A DNA stretch of 8,186 bases from assembly GCA_030833145.1 (NCBI GenBank), contig JAURHT010000088.1, positions 1-8,186 of the forward strand, given 5' to 3'. Shown piece by piece: positions 1 through 7,000 of the stretch (positions within the stretch are counted from its first letter, which is position 1; every line of letters starts with the position of its first letter). Position numbers and translations under genes: made by a program. This stretch comes from Aquirufa sp. GTDB taxonomy: Bacteria > Bacteroidota > Bacteroidia > Cytophagales > Spirosomataceae. The notes below the pieces were generated by a model that did not search any database, was not told where the DNA came from, and saw only the letters and a list, made by a program, of their open reading frames with translations.

Positions 1-1195
1 CAAAGTGAAGTGCAATTTTATCTAAGGCAACACCTAATTGCTCCACGTGCGGAAGAAAGACAATTCTAAAGTGATCTTTTCCTTTATAATTAAAACCCTG
101 TCCACCTACTACAAGAATTTTTTGTTCTTCTAATAAAGACATCACAAAATGATCGTCATCTTCAAAATTGAACTTAGATAAATCTATTTTAGGGAACAAA
201 TACAAAGCTCCTTTAGGCTTTACGGCACTAACTCCATCAATGGCATTAATTCGTTCATAAGCCAAGTTCATTTGGCGATTTAAACGACCTTCTTTAGCGA
301 CTAGGTCATTTATCGATTGATATCCCCCTAATGCCGTTTGAATGCCATATTGAGTAATCACATTCGCACACAATCGTGTACTAAACAAGAAATTTAATCC
401 TTCTATGTAGGATTTTGCTTTGTGTTTTGCTCCCGTTAAAATCATCCAACCACCTCTAAAGCCAGCAGCCCGATAATTTTTAGATAAACCACCCATCGTG
501 ATAATTAAAATATCATCCGATAGACCTGCAGCGGTATGATGTGAAGTCCCATCATACAGAATCTTATCATAGATTTCATCTGCAAATAAAACTAAATGAT
601 GTTTAGCTGCTAAGGCCACTACTTGTTTAACTGTTTCTTTAGTATAGACAGCTCCTGTAGGGTTATTGGGATTAATTAAAACGATGGCTCTAGTCTTGGA
701 TGTAATTTTAGCTTCCATATCCGCAAGATCTGGAGCCCAATCATGAGCCTCATCACAAGTATAATGCACTGCTACACCGCCAGCTAGACCTGCCACAGTA
801 GTCCAAAGAGGATAATCAGGAGAAGGAATCAATACTTCGTCATCTGTGTTTAACAAAGCAGTCATCACCAAAGAAATCAACTCACTTACCCCGTTACCAA
901 TATAAATATCTTCCATTAAGATATTCTTTACACCTAAGTTTTGGTAATACTGCATAACTGCTTTACGAGCAGCAAATAAACCACGGGAATCAACATATCC
1001 CTGCGCATTTCGTATATTTACGATAATATCATGGACAATCTCATCAGGCGTTTCAAAGCCAAAGGCGGCTGGATTACCAATATTTAATGAAGTAATCTTG
1101 TAACCCTGATTTTGAAGAGCTAACGCTTTATCATAAACCGGTCCACGAATTTCATATTTTAGGTGATCGAGACGCTTACTTTTTAATATATCCAT
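1..1195 (-). CDS. alaA: Alanine/glutamate aminotransferase AlaA, C-terminus cut by window edge
   Basis: A PLP-dependent class I/II (fold type I) aminotransferase, expected to transfer the amino group between glutamate and pyruvate in the cytoplasm to make alanine and 2-oxoglutarate. I translated 398 codons; the family (E. coli AlaA is about 405 residues) suggests only a few residues are missing past base 1. Visible landmarks are the N-terminal IRGPV and LNIGNPAAFGF segments, AQGYVDSRGL (64-73), IYIGNGVSE (97-105), PDYPLW (126-131), NPNNPTG (175-181), ADEIYDKILYD (205-215) with the PLP-contacting D206 and Y209, GLSKNYRAAGFR with the Schiff-base lysine K239, and a late arginine R377 in DHFRIV that should hold the substrate carboxylate. 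The match to the AlaA subgroup runs along the whole length, so I prefer AlaA over generic aspartate aminotransferase. The ATG at 1195 lacks a Shine-Dalgarno sequence and abuts an inverted repeat. The gene is divergent from the Bat-like cluster. Confidence 0.93.
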   Translation of the reverse strand, partial: MDILKSKRLDHLKYEIRGPVYDKALALQNQGYKITSLNIGNPAAFGFETPDEIVHDIIVNIRNAQGYVDSRGLFAARKAVMQYYQNLGVKNILMEDIYIGNGVSELISLVMTALLNTDDEVLIPSPDYPLWTTVAGLAGGVAVHYTCDEAHDWAPDLADMEAKITSKTRAIVLINPNNPTGAVYTKETVKQVVALAAKHHLVLFADEIYDKILYDGTSHHTAAGLSDDILIITMGGLSKNYRAAGFRGGWMILTGAKHKAKSYIEGLNFLFSTRLCANVITQYGIQTALGGYQSINDLVAKEGRLNRQMNLAYERINAIDGVSAVKPKGALYLFPKIDLSKFNFEDDDHFVMSLLEEQKILVVGGQGFNYKGKDHFRIVFLPHVEQLGVALDKIALHF

Positions 1196-1224
1196 GCTAT
1201 TTTTGATAGAATTGTAAAAATAGC
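1196..1224. repeat. Perfect 9-bp inverted repeat abutting the alaA start codon
   Basis: GCTATTTTT at 1196-1204 is the exact reverse complement of AAAAATAGC at 1216-1224, separated by 11 bases. The left arm touches the alaA ATG on the minus strand, so in the alaA transcript the sequence would fold into a hairpin just before the start codon. As DNA it could equally be an operator for a dimeric regulator placed between two divergent genes. The arms share the AAATAGC/GCTATTT half-site with the repeat upstream of gltB. AT-rich spacers produce such repeats by chance, so the function is open. Confidence 0.5.
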
Positions 1225-1236
1225 AATTTAATTTTA
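1202..1236 (+). promoter_or_regulatory. Weak candidate promoter for the plus-strand cluster
   Basis: TTTG at 1202-1205 and TAATTTTA at 1229-1236 resemble the Bacteroidota -33 (TTTG) and -7 (TAnnTTTG) elements, with one mismatch in the last base and a long 23-base spacer. Transcription would start about a dozen bases before the ATG at 1256. The spacer between the divergent genes is only 60 bases, so some promoter must lie here or inside the alaA coding region. This exact placement is weak. Confidence 0.2.
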
Positions 1237-1255
1237 ATTGAATTTACCCCCTTTT

Positions 1256-1930
1256 ATGAATTTAAAGGAAATAGGTATTTTATTGTTTAGTTTATTTACA
1301 GGCTCTTCGCTACTCATAGCCTATAAATATTATGTAGCGAAAGGGAAGGTATTTCAAATCTCAAGAGTCCTTGTATTCAAATACATACTGAGATTTCTAA
1401 TACTTGTAGTCTTGCTTATCCTCTGTTTATATACAATTAGCGTCAAGCAAAATAAGGATATAGAAAGTTCTAAATTAGGAACTACTTTATTTGTTATATC
1501 TTCCAATAGTTCCAGTTTAACGTGGAATTCCCTGGTAGAAAAAGCATCAGAGATGCCAGAAAATAGCACCTATAGTTTATCTATTTATGAACCGAGTAAA
1601 ACTCAATTTTACCAAATTATTCCCGCCACAAATCGGGATTCATTTTTGAATTTAGTAGAACGGGCTAATGAAACCACGACAGTACATCTGAAACGGATAG
1701 TAATGAATTCATTGCCTTCTCATCCAAAAGAAGATCAATTTGACGTATTTATATGGACTAATCACCATTGGCAGTCCATTTCAACTGATGCGAATAGATC
1801 TACTATTTTTTCTTCAGAAAGCTTAAACAGCTGGATTAAGAGCTCCTATGTGCGAATTTATTTAGTAATTTTAATACTCATTTTAGTTTTTATTGATATT
1901 GTATTTACAGCCAAAGCCATAAAGATCTAA
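1256..1930 (+). CDS. Three-helix membrane protein, BatB/VWA-like without a metal site
   Basis: A 224-residue protein of uncertain function. It has hydrophobic helices at about 6-23, 43-62 and 199-218, with a roughly 135-residue soluble section between the second and third, probably outside the inner membrane. This two-helix, domain, one-helix plan matches BatA/BatB proteins of Bacteroidota, which carry a von Willebrand A domain there, but those are usually above 300 residues. The section starts with a strand GTTLFVISSNSSS (75-87), where VWA proteins have the metal-binding DxSxS. The leading Asp is absent, and a second strand FDVFIWTN (162-169) stands where VWA domains have their later Asp-containing strand. 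I infer a shrunken, MIDAS-less relative. I chose the ATG at 1256 over the upstream in-frame TTG at 1238, since it gives a normal short positive N-terminus. It ends TAA directly against the next ATG, implying coupled translation. The Bat assignment rests on topology and gene order only. Confidence 0.6.
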   Translation: MNLKEIGILLFSLFTGSSLLIAYKYYVAKGKVFQISRVLVFKYILRFLILVVLLILCLYTISVKQNKDIESSKLGTTLFVISSNSSSLTWNSLVEKASEMPENSTYSLSIYEPSKTQFYQIIPATNRDSFLNLVERANETTTVHLKRIVMNSLPSHPKEDQFDVFIWTNHHWQSISTDANRSTIFSSESLNSWIKSSYVRIYLVILILILVFIDIVFTAKAIKI

Positions 1931-2323
1931 ATGTTTTCTACCTTGTTTTATCTCTTTATTTTATTTTACGATGGTTTATTCTCTAAATCATCCGAGGAGT
2001 ATAATGCACAAATAAGACAGTTGAACAAGCAAATTGCTTATCATCACTATACCCAAGCTTTGGATAATGCCAAACAAATTCAAAAATCATCTATTTTCAC
2101 CAATCCCGAAATAGAACATTTAATTGCTGTATTAGAATTAAAAACGCATCGAAATACAAAGCAGGCGAAAAGAAATTTAATCAAAGATCAAAGTGTCAAT
2201 AATGACATTCTATATAGTTATTTTATGGCTATGAATGGTGATTCGAAGGAGGGTTATGCAGATTTACATCGATCCATCATCCAAAATGGGAATGTCGACA
2301 CACTGGTAAAAGCATATGAATAG
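1931..2323 (+). CDS. Short TPR/BatC-like protein, probably truncated by an in-frame TAG
   Basis: A 130-residue reading frame whose ATG follows the previous stop with no gap (TAAATG), so it is almost certainly translated together with the membrane protein. Residues 1-16 are hydrophobic and look like a signal peptide or membrane anchor. The rest is helical and charged, with TPR-like spacing around 24-52 (YNAQIRQLNKQIAYHHYTQA) and again near 105-130. A TPR protein next to a BatB-like protein is the arrangement of BatC in Bacteroidota Bat operons. The frame stops at TAG 2321-2323 in the middle of what reads as a TPR helix (TLVKAYE). The same frame then stays open for 47 more codons, described separately. 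The product as encoded is therefore probably a shortened form, unless the TAG is read through or is a sequencing error. The family assignment is inference from context. Confidence 0.55.
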   Translation: MFSTLFYLFILFYDGLFSKSSEEYNAQIRQLNKQIAYHHYTQALDNAKQIQKSSIFTNPEIEHLIAVLELKTHRNTKQAKRNLIKDQSVNNDILYSYFMAMNGDSKEGYADLHRSIIQNGNVDTLVKAYE

Positions 2324-2467
2324 TACGCAATCAATTTTCCTCAGAACAAATTGAAGAAACAATCCTCTTCAGCGCAAATGATCAGTCAAACTCAAAAAAT
2401 AAATACCCAGGAAGCCTTATCTTTACTTGATTTAATGAAGAAAAAGCAGAAAAATCTTATCTACTAA
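2324..2467 (+). pseudogene. 47-codon in-frame continuation of the TPR gene beyond its TAG
   Basis: Directly after TAG 2321-2323 the same frame runs without a stop through 47 codons to TAA at 2465-2467, 11 bases before purC. It begins YAINFPQNKLKK, which continues the TPR-like helix seen before the stop. It ends with INTQEALSLLDLMKKKQK, which resembles the conserved C-terminal helix of BatC proteins (an ALxLLDxxKxxEK-like pattern; recalled, not searched). With this part the gene would be about 178 codons and its gap to purC would be the short spacing usual in an operon. Without it there is a 155-base gap in an otherwise gapless cluster. The simplest reading is a recent nonsense mutation, with programmed readthrough or a sequence error as alternatives. 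Confidence 0.55.
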
Positions 2468-2478
2468 TTAGCCAAACC

Positions 2479-3411
2479 ATGAATCCAGCACCTTATCAAT
2501 TCCCTAATCAAACCTCTTTTTATAAAGGAAAAGTGCGCGATGTATACGGAATAGGAGACCATTTATTAATGATAACATCGGATCGCATCTCTGCTTTTGA
2601 TGTCGTGTTGCCTAAATTAATACCTTATAAAGGTCAGGTGTTAAACCAAATTGCTAGTTATTTTTTACAGAAAACGGCAGATATTGTACCTAATTGGCTA
2701 TTAGCTACACCAGATCCTAATGCTGCATTTGGTTTAAAATGCGAACCATTTGCTATTGAAATGGTCATTAGAGGGTATTTAGTGGGTCATCTTTGGAGAG
2801 AATATAAATCCGGAAAACGTGAGGTGTGTGGGGTAACCTTACCGGATGGTCTAGTAGAAAATCAACAATTACCTTCACCTATTATTACTCCAACTACAAA
2901 AGCTAGCGAGGGTCACGATGAAGATATTTCTGTAGAAGCAATCATTCAACAAGGAATTGTCTCGAAAGAACATATGGTTGAATTGTGCGCTATAACACAT
3001 CAATTGTTTCAAAGAGGGCAGGAGATGGCCTCAGAGAAGAATTTAATTTTAGTGGATACCAAGTATGAGTTTGGCCTATATAATGGGAAGATCATGTTAA
3101 TGGATGAAATTCACACACCAGATTCTTCTCGTTATTTCTATAAAGAACCTTATGCAGAATTGTTCGCAAAAGGATTAGCTCAAAAGCAATTATCTAAGGA
3201 ATTTGTAAGAGAATGGCTGATAGCCAATGGTTTTCAAGGCAAGGAAGGGCAAAGTATTCCCACTATTACAGATGAATTCGTGCAACAAATTTCAGAACGC
3301 TACATTTTATTATACGAAGAAATCACAGGCCTTACCTTTAAAAAAGAACCCCAAGAAGATTTAACAAATCGTATTTACACTAACACCATACAGTATTTAA
3401 AAAATGTCTAA
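2479..3411 (+). CDS. purC: Phosphoribosylaminoimidazole-succinocarboxamide (SAICAR) synthase
   Basis: A 310-residue cytoplasmic enzyme that joins CAIR and L-aspartate using ATP to give SAICAR, a late step of de novo purine synthesis. The family landmarks are present in order: KGKVRD (16-21) of the ATP-binding lobe, SDRISAFD (34-41), the CAIR/aspartate region IRGYLVGHLW (97-106), KASEGHDE (141-148), the SAICAR signature LVDTKYEFG (191-199) and DEIHTPDSSR (209-218). The length and the SDRISAFDV start place it with the longer yeast ADE1-like form of about 300 residues rather than the roughly 240-residue E. coli type. The ATG at 2479 has no Shine-Dalgarno sequence, and the homologous region starts about 13 residues in. 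The 3' end overlaps the STAS gene by 8 bases. No other purine gene is in view, so purine genes are scattered here, as is common in Bacteroidota. Confidence 0.96.
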   Translation: MNPAPYQFPNQTSFYKGKVRDVYGIGDHLLMITSDRISAFDVVLPKLIPYKGQVLNQIASYFLQKTADIVPNWLLATPDPNAAFGLKCEPFAIEMVIRGYLVGHLWREYKSGKREVCGVTLPDGLVENQQLPSPIITPTTKASEGHDEDISVEAIIQQGIVSKEHMVELCAITHQLFQRGQEMASEKNLILVDTKYEFGLYNGKIMLMDEIHTPDSSRYFYKEPYAELFAKGLAQKQLSKEFVREWLIANGFQGKEGQSIPTITDEFVQQISERYILLYEEITGLTFKKEPQEDLTNRIYTNTIQYLKNV

Positions 3412-3838
3412 CGTAAATTCATTTCAACTCGAACAAAACGAGAGTTATGCCGTTATTGATTGGAAAGCTGAACAATTATCGGCCACAAATTCAGAGGATT
3501 TAGAAAATGCTATTCGTCTTTTATTTAAGAAAGATTATGCCAATATCATCCTTAACCTCACTAAAACTGTAGATCTAGATGGTTACGGTGTTTCTGCTAT
3601 CCGAAAAGGCACTAAGATTTGCACAAATGAGGGAGGTTTATTTGTAGTCGTTACTAAAAATGAACCTATTGCTGAAAGATTAGATGCTGCCAAAATTGAG
3701 AATCTAACTTTACTTAATACGGTGCAAGAAGGAGTCGATGCGATCTACTTGAATGACCTAGAAAATGAGTTCCAAGATGAGGATGATACGGAAGGAGAAA
3801 GCGAATTTGGAGATTCTTATGGAGAGGATTACGACTAG
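3404..3838 (+). CDS. STAS-domain protein (anti-sigma antagonist-like) with acidic tail
   Basis: A 144-residue protein with a STAS fold at about 5-115 and a strongly acidic, probably disordered tail at 119-144. STAS proteins of this size are usually partner-switch regulators that bind a serine kinase/anti-sigma factor and are turned off by phosphorylation of a Ser in a D-S-S-G motif after the third strand. The strand NIILNLTKTV (47-56) here leads into DLDG (57-60), so the phosphorylated Ser is replaced by Asp59. The protein may thus be fixed in one state or have a structural role. Its partner kinase is not in the window. The ATG lies inside purC (ATGTCTAA, 8-base overlap), so it depends on purC translation and mRNA. 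It ends with TAG, which shows that TAG works as a stop in this genome. The STAS fold is well supported; the regulatory target is unknown. Confidence 0.8.
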   Translation: MSNVNSFQLEQNESYAVIDWKAEQLSATNSEDLENAIRLLFKKDYANIILNLTKTVDLDGYGVSAIRKGTKICTNEGGLFVVVTKNEPIAERLDAAKIENLTLLNTVQEGVDAIYLNDLENEFQDEDDTEGESEFGDSYGEDYD

Positions 3839-3871
3839 AATAGTATTTTACCAAGATTTTTTGTGTTGCAT

Positions 3872-3893
3872 TTCTGATATTTTAAATTCAGAA
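3872..3893 (+). terminator. Weak candidate terminator hairpin after the STAS gene
   Basis: TTCTGA at 3872-3877 pairs exactly with TCAGAA at 3888-3893 over a 10-base loop, and an outer T-G pair (3871/3894) can be added. It lies 33 bases after the STAS stop and is followed by an AT-rich stretch containing TTTT. The stem is short and AT-rich and lacks a clean T-run, so termination here is only possible. Its position between the STAS gene and the gltB promoter is where a terminator would be expected. Confidence 0.25.
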
Positions 3894-3915
3894 GAATATT
3901 TTGTCTTTAGATCGT

Positions 3916-3944
3916 TTTGCCAAATTTATTTTTAATTAAATTTG
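3916..3944 (+). promoter_or_regulatory. Probable Bacteroidota-type promoter of gltB
   Basis: TTTG at 3916-3919 and TAAATTTG at 3937-3944 match the Bacteroidota -33 (TTTG) and -7 (TAnnTTTG) elements exactly, with 17 bases between them, at the short end of the range known for flavobacteria. Transcription would start near 3951, giving gltB a leader of about 88 bases that contains the inverted repeat at 3968-3997. This suggests that gltB is transcribed separately from the purC-STAS cluster. Confidence 0.5.
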
Positions 3945-3967
3945 AAATTAGGTATATTATCTACCTG

Positions 3968-3997
3968 AAATAGCTTTTTGAACTCACTAAGCTATTT
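3968..3997. repeat. Perfect 9-bp inverted repeat in the gltB leader
   Basis: AAATAGCTT at 3968-3976 is the exact reverse complement of AAGCTATTT at 3989-3997, with a 12-base loop, and a G-T pair (3967/3998) can lengthen it to 10 bp. It lies between the probable promoter and the gltB ATG at 4039. It could be an mRNA hairpin in the leader or an operator. The AAATAGC half-site also occurs in the repeat against alaA, though there the two half-sites face the opposite way. The right arm is followed by TTCAATTTG rather than a clean T-run, so it is not a classical terminator. Confidence 0.5.
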
Positions 3998-4038
3998 TCA
4001 ATTTGTTAACATTATTATTAGAATATTTATAGTTTCCT

Positions 4039-7000
4039 ATGAGAAATCCGAATGAAGTAGGTTTGTACAGAAAAGAATTTGAACATGATGCTTGTGGAAT
4101 TGGCTTTGTTGCCAGTCTAAAAGGTATAAAATCCCATCGCATTGTTCAGGATTCGATTAAAATGTTGATCCGCATGGATCACAGAGGGGCTTGTGGATGC
4201 GATCCTAACTCAGGTGACGGCGCGGGTGTCCTTGTTCAACTACCTCATGAATTTTTTCTGGAAGAAACTAGCTCATTAGGTTTCTCTTTACCTTCCTTAG
4301 GTAACTATGGGGTAGGTATGGTGTTTTTCCCAAAAGACGAAACGCTAATCAAAGAGTGTAAAGAAGTTATTGAGCGTAAGACTAAGAAATTAGGATTACG
4401 TGTTTTAGGTTATAGAATTGTGCCTGTTGATAATTCGGAAATAACAGGGGCTGATTCAGGTAATGCAGAGCCGTCAATTCAACAATTATTTATTGAAAGA
4501 CCCGCTGATTGTGCATCAGAAATTGATTTTGAGCGTAAACTATATGTTTTTAGACAATATGTTTCTAAGTTATTAAACGAAACCATAGCTGGATTAAACA
4601 ATAAATTTTACTTCGCTTCCTTATCGTGTCGTACCATTATTTATAAGGGTATGTTAACGACAATGCAGGTTCCTGGCTATTTCTTAGATTTATTCCAGGA
4701 GAATTTTACTTCCGCTTTGGCCATTGTACACTCTCGTTTCTCGACGAATACATTCCCAGAATGGAAATTAGCTCAACCGTTCCGCTTTATTGCGCACAAC
4801 GGAGAGATCAACACGGTAAAAGGTAATTCATCTTGGATGCAAGCACAATCTGCCTTGTTCTCAAGCAAATACTTTACACAAGAAGAATTAGATATGATTC
4901 TTCCTGTTTGTAGCTTAGGACAATCTGATTCAGCTATTTTAGATAACGCCATTGAGTTATTGTATTTAACAGGACGCTCGTTACCTCATGTCATGATGAT
5001 GTTAATTCCAGAAGCTTGGGATGGCAATGAGAGCATGGAAAAATACAAAAAGGATTTCTATGAGTACCATGCTGCCATGATGGAACCATGGGATGGTCCT
5101 GCAAGTATCTCCTTTACGGATGGGAAAATGATCGGAGCTACGCTTGATAGAAATGGTTTACGTCCATCTCGTTATTGGGTAACTTCTGATGACCACGTAA
5201 TTATGGCATCTGAGGCTGGGGTATTGGATTTAGATCCTGCAACCATTGTTTCTAAAGGCCGTTTACAACCAGGTAAAATGTTCGTGGTGGATATGGAGCA
5301 AGGTCGTATTATCCCAGACGAAGAACTCAAAGAGAAAATTTGCCAACAACAACCGTACGGAGAGTGGCTTTTGAAGAATAAAATCAGAGTTGAAGATCTT
5401 CCAGAGGCAGGTTCTGAATACAGACAACCTAAAGCCATTGAATTAGTTTCTAGACAACAAATCTTTGGTTTTACAACGGAAGATATTCGTGTTGTATTAG
5501 CACAAATGGCTGAGACAGGTAAAGAAGCTTTAGGTTCAATGGGTATTGATACTCCGTTAGCTGTTTTATCAGAAAAGGCTCAGCATTTATCTTCTTACTT
5601 CAAACAATTATTTGCGCAGGTAACAAATCCGCCGATTGACCCGATTCGCGAGCGTATGGTGATGTCGCTATTATCTGATATAGGTGGTTTATCTAATTTA
5701 TTAGAAGAAAGTCCTACACACTGCCGCCAAATTGAGATTCAACAGCCCGTACTACGTAATAAGGAAGTGGAGAAAATCCGTTGGATTGATCATGAAAATT
5801 TCCAAACAAAATCCATTCACATGACGTTCCGTGCTTCTGAAGAGGAGGGAGTGTTAAAGAAGGCTTTGGATCGTATTAATCAATACGCAGAAGATGCAGT
5901 AGATGATGGATACTCGATTATCTTGTTGACAGACCGCGGAATTGATAGTTCTCATGCTCCAATTCCATCTCTATTAGCCTTGGCATCTGTTCATAATCAC
6001 TTGATTCGTACCAAGAAAAGAGCTAAAGTGGGTATCATTATCGAAGCAGGAGATGTGTGGGAAACCCACCATTATGCTACGTTGATTGGATACGGCGCAA
6101 GTGCGGTGAATCCATATATGGCTTTTGAAACGATTAAAGCTATGAAAGATCAAGGCTTCGTCAATAAGGATTTAAGCTACGATAAATTAGAATACAACTA
6201 TATCAAAGCCGTTAATGGGGAGCTATTAAAGATCTTCTCAAAAATGGGTATTTCAACTTTACAGTCGTACCAAGGAGCTCAAATTTTTGAAATTCTTGGT
6301 TTAGGCAAAGAGGTAGTGGATACGTATTTCAGTGGTTCAATCTCTCGTATTGGCGGAATTAGCCTAGATACGATTGCCAAAGAAGCCCTGATCAAGCATG
6401 CGTCAGGGTATCAACTATTAAAACAAGATTCACCTAAATTAGAAGTAGGTGGTATCTACCAATGGAAACAAAGAGGTGAGGAACACTTATTTAATCCGGC
6501 TACGATTCACTTATTGCAACAAGCAACAAAGCAGAATGATTATTCGGTTTACAAAAAGTACGCTCAATTAATTGATGACCAAAGCAAGAAATCTATTACA
6601 CTACGTGGCTTATTGAAATTCAAGTCTAGTAAGGCTATCTCTATCGATGAAGTAGAGCCAGTTGAAAACATCTTAGCTCGTTTTGCGACAGGTGCAATGT
6701 CATTTGGATCAATTTCTTACGAGGCTCATACTACATTAGCCATTGCTATGAACCGTATTGGTGGTAAATCAAATACGGGAGAAGGTGGAGAAGATCCGAT
6801 TCGTTTTGAAAAAATGGCGAATGGTGATTCCATGAATTCAGCTATTAAACAAGTGGCCTCTGGGCGTTTTGGTGTGACGGCGCATTATTTAACCAATGCG
6901 AAGGAACTACAAATTAAAATGGCGCAGGGTGCTAAACCAGGCGAAGGTGGTCAATTACCTGGTCACAAGGTAGATGATTGGATCGGAAAAACGCGTCACA

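Noticed and set aside
1238..1255. In-frame TTG at 1238 as the start of the membrane protein gene
   Set aside because: It adds only six residues (with Pro-Pro), TTG starts are rare, and the ATG at 1256 gives a typical N-terminus just before the first membrane helix.
1354..1569. Minus-strand open frame of 71 codons
   Set aside because: It lies wholly within the membrane protein gene on the other strand, has no recognisable domain, and reads as a shadow.
2321..2323. TAG reassigned as a sense codon in this genome
   Set aside because: The STAS gene ends with TAG at 3836-3838, and the frame past it closes at TGA after 12 codons that show no protein-like character, so TAG appears to be a normal stop. 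No sign of pyrrolysine machinery is in view.
3968..4006. gltB-leader inverted repeat as a rho-independent terminator of the STAS gene
   Set aside because: The stem is AT-rich with a 12-base loop and is followed by TTCAATTTG rather than a T-run. It lies 130 bases past the STAS stop and downstream of a better promoter match.
5172..5438. Minus-strand open frame of 88 codons
   Set aside because: It sits inside the well-supported gltB coding region and its Ser/Pro/Cys-rich product looks like an antisense shadow.
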